From the NCBI GenBank assembly GCA_036426205.1, contig CM071568.1:45698705-45762704 (forward strand): DNA of 64,000 nt, in the 5' to 3' direction. Source of the stretch: Ascaphus truei (lineage: Eukaryota; Chordata; Amphibia; Anura; Ascaphidae). A program made the translations under genes and the position numbers. Shown one piece after another: positions 43,061 to 53,451 of this stretch (positions are counted from its first letter, which is position 1; each line of letters opens with the position of its first letter). A model generated the notes under the pieces. It saw nothing but the letters and a program-made list of their open reading frames with translations. It ran no database searches and was not told the origin of the DNA.

Positions 43061-43559
43061 ATACAATAATAATAATTCACTAGTGAAGCCAATTGTAGAT
43101 ATGTAAAAACTATGCTATAGACATAAATCAGACAGTAAATCAAGTCCAGAAAAAATCAGCAATTGTGGAATAATAAAACAATAATCAATAGATGGGATCA
43201 GCCTTGATGAATAAATCAGTCACAATTCCAAGATATCCAATCCGGATCCCACTACGTGGTCTCAGGTCGGTGATTATGTAACCCCACCTCAGCCCCGCGG
43301 TCCGGTCCTGGTTTTCTAAATATTTACATGTTCATAAGTAAAGGTTATTATTATTATATTCTGTGTGTGGATATTAGTATTGTGGTTCCTGTGAGGGGCT
43401 CCTCCCACTACTTGGGATCCCTCCCAGGTGGAGGCGCTGTACCAAGTTGTATTGTTGTATAACCCCGGGCTCCCCGTGGCGGAGGTTTGGGATCTCCGTG
43501 AGCCAACAGGTAAAGCCAGCACCCGTAGACTCTTTACCCTAGGGGGAAAGGGGGCTACA
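43061..43559. other. Unassigned sequence right of PLE-2
   Basis: Could include the 5' leader of PLE-2. The stretch at 43380-43556 (gaggggctcctcccac... gtggcggaggtttgggatctcc) is GC-rich and LTR-like, but no partner was found. Confidence 0.35.
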
Positions 43560-43700
43560 TATTTATTTGTTTAAAAAAAAAAATTACCAGGAGAAAATAC
43601 ATTTAGAGTTACCTCACATTTCTAAGTATGTCCTGGGTACAGAATATTGTGATGACAACATTAGATATAACAGTTACAAATATGTATGAAACAACAGTGG
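43560..43700 (-). repeat. Dispersed repeat tail (accaggag... cctgggtacag type)
   Basis: In minus sense reads ctgtacccaggacatac, then taactctaaatgtatt, then cctggtaa. The same string occurs in plus sense at 52490-52562 (ctgtgcccaggacatac... ttcctggtaaaac). Both look like 3' ends of one LINE or SINE family. Confidence 0.55.
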
Positions 43701-44631
43701 TCTTTACAAATCTTAAACAGGTGGCGTATTTGAAAGACTCAGGTATATTGTTCCAGAAGTGAGCTATTAAAAGGGAAAGCGACCGGTTTCTTCAGTGAAC
43801 CATGGCACTGTAAGCAGGCTTCTGGAGGCGGATCTAAGGGGGTAAGTGCTGTGTACAGTGGGGGTGAAAAGCCTGCTCAGATAGTTGGGTAATTTGTCCA
43901 CAAATTATTTGAATATTAGACAGGAAAAATGTACCTTGCATCTGGACTCTAGGTATAACCAGCCTAGTCCTATTAACACATTATAATGATGGGTCTTGTA
44001 GTTGCACAAAAAGACACAATGGCATGGTGGGTTGTAGAGAATGTCAAGTTTGATGATGTGAATTTGAGGTGTTGTTTTGCACAGAAACTCCCATTGACTT
44101 TGAGAGAAGAAGCAGCAAGAGCTTAATTTGTTAAAAAAAATCTGGTGCCATTCCTTTGTTCCAGTTTTGCAGCTAGGAAACCTTCACGATGGGTCCCCTT
44201 TTTGTCCAAGTTGTCCATAGGCAAAACTGTCGCAAAATAATTGCACCAGACTTATTCAAGTAAAATATTCAATTGCTTGTAATGGAACTCCTTTACTTTG
44301 ATAAATATGGAATGGTAGTTTTGCACCAGTTGTCCCTGCGTTTTGCAGCCGAGAGACTTTAATAAATGACCCCCACTGTCTTCAAAATGAACCCAGTTTT
44401 AATTCAAGCAAGAACACCTTTTGGCGTCGGGCAGACGACTTTAACTCCCTATGTGTTAGAAACCAGTTATTAGCGTGCAGGTTCTATGGGGCGGGGGAAG
44501 AGAAATTATATATATTCCTTTGCATACACTGTCAGCACTATATAACAACAATATTTATTTGGCAAATATTCACAGTAATTGCCATGCATAAACACCAGGG
44601 CTCTTTTTATAGAGGAACTCACACAAATATA
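43701..44631. other. Unassigned, with a dispersed repeat at about 44120-44375
   Basis: 44280-44375 (ttgataaatatgg... gttttgcagccgagagactttaataaatgac) resembles the reverse complement of 32570-32660, and a short stretch recurs at 45038-45066. No gene seen. Confidence 0.4.
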
Positions 44632-44962
44632 CAGGCATACCCCGCATTAACATACGCAATGGGACCGGAGCATGTATGTAAAGCGAAAATGTACTTAAAG
44701 TGAAGCACTACCTTTTCCCACTTATCAATGCATGTACTGTTCTGCAATCGTTATATACGTGCAGAACTGATGTAAATAACGCATTTGTAACAGGCTCTAT
44801 AGTCTCCCCGCTTGCGCACAGCTTCTGTACAGGTAGGGAGCCGGTATTGCTGTTCAGGACGTGATGACAGGAGCATGCGTGAGCTGCCGTTTGCCTATTG
44901 GACGATATGTACTTACTCGCGAGTGTACTTAAAGTGAGTGTACTTAAAGCGGGGTATGCCTG
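44632..44962. mobile_element. Tigger/pogo-type MITE, copy 1 (331 bp)
   Basis: Ends CAGGCATACCCCGC and GCGGGGTATGCCTG, resembling the CAGGCATACC ends of Tigger elements. Flanked by TA on both sides. Inside, gtacttaaag repeats occur near both ends. About 95 percent identical to 45868-46198. Confidence 0.9.
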
Positions 44963-44964
44963 TA

Positions 44965-45867
44965 GATTAATGTGTAGCGATTTCATTTTATTTCCTTTGA
45001 TTAATCTGATGCAGTTTTTAACAGTGCATTTGCCCTGAATTTGTCGCCTGGAAACTTTGATAAATAAATTCCACAGACCAAAGCCTGCAAAGAATATTTG
45101 TGCAGTGCAGTTTATAATTAGCGTCTCTGCTGCGACTTGACGAAATGACTATATGCATACGAGTTTAAACGTTTCTTGCTGCTTCTTCTATTTCATTATT
45201 CTTTAGACTATAGAACATTTACAGTCAATTGCATATCTTAAATCCTCTTTATGAGTTTATGCAGCATTGAGGGTTATGTAAAAAAAAAAAAAAAGTAAAT
45301 GTCAGCTATTTTCCACATTTTGCTGACATACAAAAATAATTTATCAGAAAAACACTAAGGCAGATGTGAACTAAATTGTGCATATGGTACCTTTGTAGCT
45401 TTCTCCTCCAAACGCTGTATAGGGGAGCTTAAGTATTTCCTTTAGTTTTGTCTATATGCCAAAGACTCTAAATATAATATTTTTCCCCTGATACTAAAAG
45501 AACGTGCTTTATAACTCATACTGTAAAGCTGAATTGAGATTTTAATGATCCCCATACCCTCTGCCCCATTCCAGCTCCCAATAATCATAGCAGCTCTCAC
45601 TCAATAAACTATAAACTTTGTTTGAAATAGAAGAGGTCCATGGTTTTTCACCTCTTCTAGTTAAACTTCCACAGTTATCATATGTTTTCATCTATTTCTA
45701 GAAACCAGGGTAAGTGAAGATGTGTGTGTTTGCTCTATTAATCTCTATAGACTTTTTTTTCCCCCTCAAAGAAGAGTAATTTAATACCTACAGTCCAGTT
45801 TCCAAAAAATAAAAAGTTTTGTGGAACTTGCACCGTTCTAATGTTTTATACTTCTCAAACCATAGTA
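44965..45867. other. No recognisable gene or element
   Basis: AT-rich spacer between two Tigger-type MITEs. A weak GAAAC-containing string on the minus strand near 45165-45195 lacks a proper core. Confidence 0.45.
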
Positions 45868-46198
45868 CAGGCATACCCCACATTAACGTACGCAATGGGA
45901 CCGGAGCATGTATGTAAAGTGAAAATGTTCTTAAAGTGAAGCACTACCTTTTCCCACTTATCGATTCATGTACTGTACTGCAATCGTCATATACGTGCAT
46001 AACTGATGTAAATAACGCATGTGTAACAGGCTCTATAGTCTCCCCGCTTGCTCACAGCTTCGGTACAGGTAGGGAGCCGGTATTACTGTTCAGGACGTGC
46101 TGACAGGCGCATGCGTGAGCTGCTGTTTGCCTATTGAGCGAGATGTACTTACTCGCGAGTGTACTTAAAGTGAGTGTACTTAAACCGGGGTATGCCTG
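45868..46198. mobile_element. Tigger/pogo-type MITE, copy 2 (331 bp)
   Basis: Same length and orientation as copy 1, with TA target duplications (45866-45867, 46199-46200). The close identity of the two copies suggests a recent burst. Confidence 0.9.
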
Positions 46199-46252
46199 TA
46201 GTCAGCTTAGCCAGAAAGTTCCCCGAAATCCCAGAAAAAGAATGCCTTAAAC

Positions 46253-46549
46253 CAGGGTTGCGCAAATTGGGGAGCGTGAGATTTTTCTGAGGGGACGCAG
46301 CATTTACAGAGGCCCCGCGCTCTTCCCCAAAGCATCTAAATTATGCGCAAAGCCTCTGTAACTCCCTCTTACCTGCTCTCAGCCGGCTCTTCAGCAAACG
46401 CAGCGTCAAATGGCTGGCAATGCATCACATGAAGCTGTGACTTCATAGGACGCGCTGATGCCAGAGAACCGGTAAGGGGGGGAGGGGGAGCACGAGCAGG
46501 GGGGGGGAGCAGATAGGGGGGCACAAACAGAAATGTTTGCGCACCCCTG
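46253..46549. mobile_element. hAT MITE, copy E (297 bp)
   Basis: Ends CAGGGTTGCGCAAATT and ATGTTTGCGCACCCCTG. 8-bp flanks ccttaaac (46245-46252) / aattaaac (46550-46557), 6 of 8 identical. X-box and CRE of the other copies are not preserved. Confidence 0.85.
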
Positions 46550-46557
46550 AATTAAAC

Positions 46558-47155
46558 AAACCTATTTTTATCTTTAGAAGTGACTCTAAACATATGCAAA
46601 GTAACCTGCTGCTTTTTAATCTAACAAGTTCAGCTGGGTCTAAGTAGTTGTGTGCATTGTTTGTATTGAACTAATTCCTCATTTGAATGCAAACATTCCT
46701 CACTTTTCCCCATTGAGGTAGTTAAGAGTTTCTGCTATAGATCCATAACATGATACGGGCATGTGGCTCCCAGTTGGACTGCAGCACCTCTGTCTGCCAG
46801 ACAGCAATTTCAGCTCCTGCTCACTCTCTGTGCAGCATATGCAGAAAGTTTAAATGCAGCGGCTTCTACACTGCTGATGTAAACAGAGAAGGTGAGATGG
46901 AGAAAGATGGAGATGTGTCTCCAATAAGAACACAGATGTCTCCGATTATCTCCTACTATCACCTTTCTGTTAGGCCACAAGCATAGGGAGAGTTGAGGAG
47001 AAAAAGAAGAAAGTAAGTGCAATTTGTGTGTCAGCCAGAATTAGTGATCTAACAATACTATCGGTGGACAGATACACAAGAAAACTGTATACAATGGTTC
47101 ATATTCAATGTTTCTAGCACAAAATAAGGTAAACATGCTCATGATCTCATCAATA
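46558..47155. other. No recognisable gene or element
   Basis: Unassigned intergenic sequence. Confidence 0.45.
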
Positions 47156-47335
47156 GATTGTAAGCTCTTCGGAGCAGGGACTCCTTTTCCTAAATGTTAC
47201 TTTTATGTCTAAAGCACTTATTCCCATGATCTGTTATTTGTACTATTTGTTATTTATACGATTGTCACGTGTATTACTAATGTGAAGCGCTATGAACATT
47301 AATGGCGTTATATAAATAAAGACATACAATACAAA
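47156..47335 (+). repeat. L2/SINE-type 3' tail
   Basis: Starts attgtaagctcttcggagc, ends gaagcgctatgaacattaat then ggcgttatataaataaag and an A-rich tail. Parallel to 28446-28612. Confidence 0.7.
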
Positions 47336-47984
47336 TTGAGAAATTATTGAAAAAAGCAAAACTGAATCAATCTGCCCCCCTAACTAGGGTCTATTTTGCA
47401 ATTGTAATGATGTGTATAACTTCATTGTTGCTTACTCACTCTGCATACGGGATCTATGGATTTATGAACTGACTTGTGGTATACTACTGTTTTACTGTAA
47501 CATAAGAAAAGCTTTATTATGTGACTGTCCCTAGCAATATAAAACATGTGGTCAATGTAGATTGGTTGATTGAGCCTGGGATATATTTGGAGTTGGGAGT
47601 TTCAGAGCTAACCATTCCCAGTCCTAACAAAGTTTACCTTGGTAAACTTAGGTTTCACCTGTCAAGAGATTCCAAGTTAATTGGAAGGAATATATATTTT
47701 TTTTTTTTTAAAACATATTAAAAAAAAGCAATCTGTGAGTCTTCAAATGAATTAACAAAAGAAATCATAAGCCAGGGCTCAGAAAGTCAGAACGCCCATC
47801 GCAGACTAGGAATACATTGTGACATCTAATATACTGCTCGACCTGGCCATAAACGTATTAACAATTCTGGATTACGGCAAAACAGCAATTAGGAAACATT
47901 TTAGGGATTTGTCAAGTCTCCAGAACAGGTAGTACAGCACACAATGGACATAGAGAAAATATCCTATCAGTTGTCCATTCTTCA

Positions 47985-49330
47985 CTCTTTTTTTTTTTTT
48001 TTTATTAAGCTCAATTTTGATTACAATTTATTTTAATGGAAATATACAGTACAGAAAAATAGGAAGGGGAAAAGGGAGGAGGAACCAAACAACGGGCAAA
48101 TACAAAGCACATAGATACAGTCATTTTGAGGTAAAATGCCCTTGCCCTCTCGCAGAACTAGTAGGATTCTTTTTTAACCTATCTCAGCTTTATAAAAAGG
48201 GCAGGGAATGGCTGATAAATAGGAAACAAAAAAAAGAGGTAATGGGGGAGGGAGGAGGGGAGGAACTCACAGCAGACCCTGCTGTCATTAAGGGTTAATT
48301 AATCATTAGTGTTTCTCCTTACCCTGAATCTCTGCGTGGTGGTCTCTGCTGCTTAGGTGGGCCTAATTGATCTGCCCTTAAGTTAGGTACAGGTAAATTC
48401 CTACTCTGTAGAAGCGCCAATCCCTCTGACATAGAGGGCTTCCAGGTTACTATACGCTCTATCCGGATCATCAAGCTGAATGGGAAGCCCCATCTATACC
48501 TAATGTCCTTCTCTTGAAGAATCTGAGTGATTGGTTAGAGGTTGGGCCTCTTAGCTAGTGTAGATGGGGCAAGATCTCTAAAAAATTATAGTTGTTGACC
48601 GTTGTGCAAGATCGAGGCCATATCTCTCATTTTTCAGAGTATCGGTTCCCCTGTGTGGGGGTAATGTACATGCATGATGGTATTTCTAAGCCTAGATGCA
48701 TCTGCAGATCTTGTGGCTAGTGCTCTCTGAACCCTATCTATTAAGGGATGTTCTGGACTGGTATTTGTGAGTGGGTTTTGCAGTGGAGTTGTCATGCATT
48801 GTTCCAGCTGGTCTTGTTTAATAGACTCAAGGATGTCTTACCCTTATTATTTTGTCTGGAATGGTTTCTGCGTCTTATAGCCCATCATGCAACATACTGT
48901 AGACACCTGCATTCTTAAGACCTGCAGTTTTGTGCCTATCTCCTGCTGGAATTGTACAACCTGCTCCACTCTGCATTAGTTGCATCTGTTCTCTCACCCA
49001 GCTCCTTTAGTTTTTGTTTCAGATCTGTGATTGACTTACACAGCTCTTGTTGAAATGTCTGCTTTATAGCTTTCTGTAATCTGTCCAGATCTTCCCTTTT
49101 CACTGGAGATGAGTGCTCATCTTCTGAGTTTAAGTCCGAGACTGGTAAAGCATGTGGCGATCTGCCATTTTCTGACACAGAGTTTGGGGTTGTGCGCTCC
49201 CGCGGCTTAAAAACCTGAGATACTTCCTGTGAAGAAGTTTTTTTGGGTCTCCATCTCTTGCATAGACATTCATGTAATGCAGATGTTGACCCTGGTTTCA
49301 CCTCCATCCATTTGCTTTAGATGGCTTGTT
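47985..49330 (-). mobile_element. Tx1/L1-type ORF1-only element (half-LINE like)
   Basis: Minus sense: translation at 49307-48936 has a coiled-coil with SDLNSEDEHSSPVKREDLDR and ITDLKQKLKELGERTDATNA; further on HPLIDRVQRALATRSADASR, MHVHYPHTGEPIL, FFRDLAPSTLAKRPNL and IRYRWGFPFSLMIRIERI match the RRM and C-terminal domains of L1/Tx1 ORF1 proteins. Several frameshifts. About 300 bp after ORF1 comes AATAAAAAAAAAAAAAAA (48005-47989 in minus sense), a poly-A tail. No ORF2 lies between, so it resembles the HAL1 type of ORF1-only LINE. Confidence 0.7.
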
Positions 49331-49949
49331 GGGGGGGCAATGGCCTCTGAGTTGCGGAGTGCCTTGTTCAAGTGACCATCTTGTTCTGCGCCACGCATGC
49401 GCCTACACTGTTCACCCCTCTTTAGAGGTAAATATCACCCTTTGCATAAATGTACCTCTATGCTTCTACAGCTATACAAAAGGAAATCTAAAATAATATG
49501 AGAGATAAATCAGATGTTCTCCTTTGGAGTCAGGAAGCAACATTTGTGACTTCATTTTTTTAACTTAAAGCAGGGGCGTGGCTATAGCCCGGGCAGCCCA
49601 GGCAAAGCCTGGGGACCATGCTCTTGGGGGGGCTTGCGCTCTTTGGGGGTCCGCTCTACCCCCACCCTCCCTGTCGGTCCATCGTTCTCTTCAGACAGGC
49701 GGGGAGAGATGGTATGCTGCGGCGTGCCCCTAGCATTAAACAGGAGGATAAGCAGACAGTGGAATCAGCAGCTGTTACACAGGCAGAGCAGGGGAGGAGC
49801 ACGCTTTAGCAGCAGACACCAGAAGAAAGGAAGACTACCGGGTAAAACCACTAGAGCATGCTCCTCCCCAGCTGTCCTGCTCTGCCTTACAGCTGCTGAT
49901 TCCTCTGCCGACGTATCCTCCTGTTTAACGCCGTACCACCCACAGGTAG
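49331..49949. other. Unassigned; GC-rich part at 49570-49950
   Basis: Starts at aggggcgtggctatagcccggg. May be a degraded DNA element; no inverted partner was found. Confidence 0.35.
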
Positions 49950-50310
49950 GCATGGGGTGGAGAGAGGTGATGATGATGGTGGGGGAGAGAGAGAGGTGAT
50001 GGTGATGGTGGGGGGAGAGAGAGTTGATGATGGTGAGGGGAGAGAGAGGTGATGATGGTGGGGGGAGAGAAAGTTGATGATGATGGTGGGGGGAGAGAGA
50101 AGTGATTATTGTGTGGGGGAGAGAGGTGATTGTGGTGGTGGGAGAGATGATGGTGGGGGGAGAGAGAAGAGGTGATGGTGGGAGGGAGAGAAAAGTGATG
50201 ATGGTGGTGGGAGGGAGAGAGGTTATGATGACAATGTGGAGGATAGAGAGGTGATGATGGGGGGGGGGAGGGAAAGGTGATGATGATGATGATGATGATG
50301 ATGTGGGGGA
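49950..50310. repeat. Purine-rich satellite (GGTGATGATGGTGGGGGAGAGA type)
   Basis: Irregular units of GGTGATGATGGTGGG followed by GAGAGAGA, strongly purine-biased on the plus strand for over 350 bp, ending in pure (GAT)n. The His- and Pro-rich minus open frame through it is a by-product. Confidence 0.9.
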
Positions 50311-50617
50311 GAGAGAGCTGATGAGCAGGCACCCAAGAGCCCTTTTTCATGAGGCTTTCTATGGCATGCCATATTCCTTTTACTAAACTCTACAGTACTC
50401 CATTCCATTTTTAGGGGCTCCTTACTTAAGAACAAGCCCCTCACCCTTACCACATGCAGCACTTATCAGCTGAGATCTGACTCGAAAAGACTGTTCATGG
50501 TCCCAAGGCTCAGCAAAGTATCGGCTGCTCCTCCTTCTCTTACCGTGCACCCCACAACTGGAACAATCTACCGGAGACTCTCACAGCTGCTACCAGTCTA
50601 AGTTCTTTCAAAACTAA

Positions 50618-50933
50618 GGCCGCGCTTATAGTGCCGTCGATGGCGACGGCGACACGACGGGTGACGTCACCCGTGCCGTCGCCTCAGACGAAAGTTATAG
50701 TTCGCTGGCGGTGGCGTCGCGGGTTTCTGGGCATTTGATTGGTTCAAGGGCCGTCACATGAGGCGACAGCCCTTGAAAAATCAAATTTTGCTGGCTACCT
50801 TTTTTCGCGACGGAGCTACGTCGCTCCGTCGCTTCGTTGCATTGTCGCCGTCGCGCTTACTATAAGCGCACGCGGCAGCGGCAATGCGTTTGTTTTCAGG
50901 TGACGTTGCATCGCCGTCACTATAAGCGCGGCC
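50618..50933. mobile_element. TTAA-type MITE (316 bp)
   Basis: Inverted ends GGCCGCGCTTATAGTG and CACTATAAGCGCGGCC, perfect over 16 bp. Flanks ctaa and ttaa fit a TTAA target duplication with one change, as in Kolobok- or piggyBac-derived MITEs. CpG-rich interior with nested inverted subrepeats such as gcgacggagctacgtcgctccgtcgc (broken here as gcgacggagc and gctccgtcgc). Confidence 0.8.
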
Positions 50934-51464
50934 TTAAGCTGTCTCACATTTTAATCTGGTCTGTAACTGTTACATACGCCTGTAATATATACAGTATTAT
51001 CTCTTACTGTGTACAGCCATGGCTGGTTCAGCTATCTCTCTACCTTAGTAACAAAAATCGAAACAAAGTTTAATAATTCAGTGCTTCCAAATCAGGAATA
51101 CAAAGTGGCAATTCATGCTTGATTGAAGTGTCTAAACTTGCTTGTAGAAAAGGACTTTAGATGCATCACAGAGTAATGTCTTTGCTAAGGCAAAACTGCT
51201 CATGCAGGGGAGGGTTTGTATGTGTTTACGGTCCTACTGGTGGATAATAGGATCAGAGCCTATAATAACAAGCACTGACCAGTTCTCCACCTATGGACCC
51301 TCTGCCTTCCTTAGAGCTGAGTGTAATCTGTGTCAACAATCCAATTCCCACTGTTTTTCAATCGTAATGCAGGACAACGGTAAACAGAAAGTACTCACAG
51401 TGTGATGCAGTCCAGATCCTGTGCGTGCTTCACGCTGGAGGAGTAGATGCCGGAAAATCTGTGT
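50934..51464. other. No recognisable gene or element
   Basis: Unassigned sequence; the right part (51400-51464) belongs to the ribozyme-containing PLE terminus that follows. Confidence 0.4.
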
Positions 51465-51567
51465 AAAATGTGACAACATGGATGGAGAGAAAAAAGAATA
51501 TTCTAACGCGTTTCACGCATATTCCAGCGCTACGTCTTTTTTCTCTCCATCCATGTTGTCACATTTT
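51465..51567 (-). ncRNA. Hammerhead-like sequence inside a perfect 33-bp inverted repeat
   Basis: Arms 51465-51497 and 51535-51567 are exact reverse complements (33 of 33). The 37-bp loop in minus sense reads GACGTAGCGC...GCGTGAAACGCGTTAG, with GCGC pairing GCGT (stem II), GAAAC, GC, GTT. The 5' core (expected CTGACGA) reads AAGACGT, so three core bases differ. The arms would be an extremely long stem I. Minus-sense ATTTATTGA lies just upstream. Confidence 0.65.
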
Positions 51568-52384
51568 TCAATAAATAATTTTTAAATGAGTTTGGTATTG
51601 CAGCCCTTAGAATTCATGGCAGCTGTGCTCCATTTTTTATCTACACGGATTTCCTGTATCTCTCTACCTTCCCTGTCACGTAAGTTCTAGTAAGATACAG
51701 ACAGTGACAGGCTATCCTATGGGGTTTTCCCCCTCCTCATGCTGACTTCCTGAGTGACATGAGTGTTGGTGACACAGAGATCTGTGAATAGCCAATGGTG
51801 GTGCAGATACTGGGTCCTCCCTCCTTGAGCCTCAGGAAGGAAGTAGCTAAATTATAGATTGAAGTTCAGCCCCTTAGGGGTGAGACCTTCAGTCACAGTG
51901 AGAGAGAGTTCGAGACTATCCCTTCATGGGGTAGGAGCTTTCCTTGTCTCCTCCCTGCAGGGAGAGAGACGTGCTCAGCCCCTCATGGGCTGAGGCAATA
52001 AGATAATCCAGACAGGCCTCACCATTACCCACAGACCAGTACCATCCAGAAGCCAGGGATGGACCTTATCAACTGGGGCATACGCTGTAACGGCACCAGC
52101 TGTGGCTGCTATAATAAAGATCATCCTCATTTATACTTCTGGCTCCACAGCAGTCTGTGTGGAGATATGTATTGGGAGTAAAGGACTGTCATAGTGGGGA
52201 CCGCCTTTGGCAATGCTGAAGCCCCCTATGTCTGTAGGTGCTGTCACCAAGAAGTAAAGAACCAGAAGAATCCCCAGAGGTTTGTCCTGTCTTTCCCCCA
52301 TAACATCGCTGGCATCTCATCTCTCCTGTACCATCACAGGTAATCAGCGCTACACGTAGCAGTAGCCTGGCCAAGATCTCCCAG
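51568..52384. other. Possible LTR-like sequence at about 51707-52190
   Basis: Starts TGACAGGCTATCC and could end GGACTGTCA, with AATAAAG near 52112 and a TGGGGACCGCC string shortly after that might be a primer site. No second LTR and no matching target duplication was found, so the call is weak. Confidence 0.3.
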
Positions 52385-52565
52385 AGGGGGCGGGGGGAAC
52401 ATGCGCTACATGTGCATGCAATGTCTTGTATATAATGTATACCCTGTTCACTTATGTAACTGTATTTGTAACCATGTATTATTTGTCTTAACTCTGTGCC
52501 CAGGACATACTTGAAAACGAGAGGTAACTCTCATTGTATTACTTCCTGGTAAAACAGTTTATAAA
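52385..52565 (+). repeat. Dispersed repeat tail
   Basis: gtaactgtatttgtaaccatg... ctgtgcccaggacatac... cctggtaaaac, reverse complement of part of 43560-43700. Confidence 0.55.
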
Positions 52566-52840
52566 TAAGGGGTACTGTCCCTATCTACAACATAATAAAC
52601 AGGGAGGCCTGGTCTATGCTATTACTTTACTAGCATTACTTATCTACACTCCCCGAGGCTCCACTCCGGTCCTCTGGACCTCGGGGAACCTAACCTTTCA
52701 GAACAGTCCCTCCTCCTTAAATAACCATGCGAGATGTATGGATCCTCATAGTAACCAGGGTGGACCTAGCATTCAATAGTATTGCTATTAACCTTTTAGG
52801 ATGGGGATATATGACAGGATATATAAGGATATATAAGGAT

Positions 52841-52885
52841 GGGTGACAAATCACCCAAAAATCTACTCGCCCAACCCAACAGGTC
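52841..52885 (+). mobile_element. Left-end fragment of the second hAT MITE family
   Basis: gtgacaaatcacccaaaaa then tctactcgcccaac matches the left end of 29422-29577. No right end is seen. Confidence 0.45.
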
Positions 52886-52949
52886 AGTGTCTCTATACTA
52901 TGGGCCTGTCCCTGCAGCAACCACAAGCTGAGGGGAGTCGGGGCCTACC

Positions 52950-53416
52950 TAGGGCCTAATGGGGGTCTCTGGCCTAGTGCAGGTGTCACAGACACCTGCA
53001 CACACACCCTACCCTGATGGCGTCCCAGCTCCGACTGGCGTGGCTTGCAGCGCGCCAAATGTATCCATCTCTGAGCAGGGGATTTTGTCAGTCCTATTGG
53101 CTAAGCGTAGCCAGGTGATCTTGCAGCCCCAGGGGCTGCTGGGTGTTGTAGTTCCCCTCAGAGCCCTGTGTCCTTCCATTGTGCCTGTGCGCATCTGTAA
53201 TGGCCACCACAATCTCTTTGCACATGTGCGAACCTCCGCGCATGCGCGCATCCACCCAACATGGCAGTGCCCTGCCACAGGAGCCTCCGGCGACTCAGTC
53301 GTCTTCACGAGTGCAGCTCTCTCCCTCCGCACTTTGCCGGCACCTGCCGGATGCGCGCGCTCTGCCGCTGGCACCTGCGAGCCCCATGAAGGTAAAGGGA
53401 CCCATGGGGGGCCCTG
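52950..53416 (+). promoter_or_regulatory. CpG-rich patch with promoter-type motifs
   Basis: A ZNF143/SBS-like site (minus sense GAACTACAACACCCAGCAGC, 53136-53155), an NRF1-like palindrome GCGCATGCGC near 53237-53246 and a YY1-like aaCATGGC near 53259. It ends with ATGAAG then GTAAAGG (about 53386-53398), which looks like a splice donor. It could be a CpG-island promoter or a GC-rich repeat. No downstream coding exon was recognised. Confidence 0.3.

Positions 53417-53448
<32 letters not shown>
53417..53448. repeat. (TA)n microsatellite
   Basis: Sixteen uninterrupted TA units. Confidence 0.95.

Positions 53449-53451
<3 letters not shown>

Noticed and set aside
45165..45195. Minus-strand GAAGAAGCAGCAAGAAACG resembling the PLE ribozyme
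   Set aside because: No CTGA, stem II of two pairs at best.
49925..50350. His/Pro-rich open frame on the minus strand
   Set aside because: It is the translation of a purine-rich satellite.
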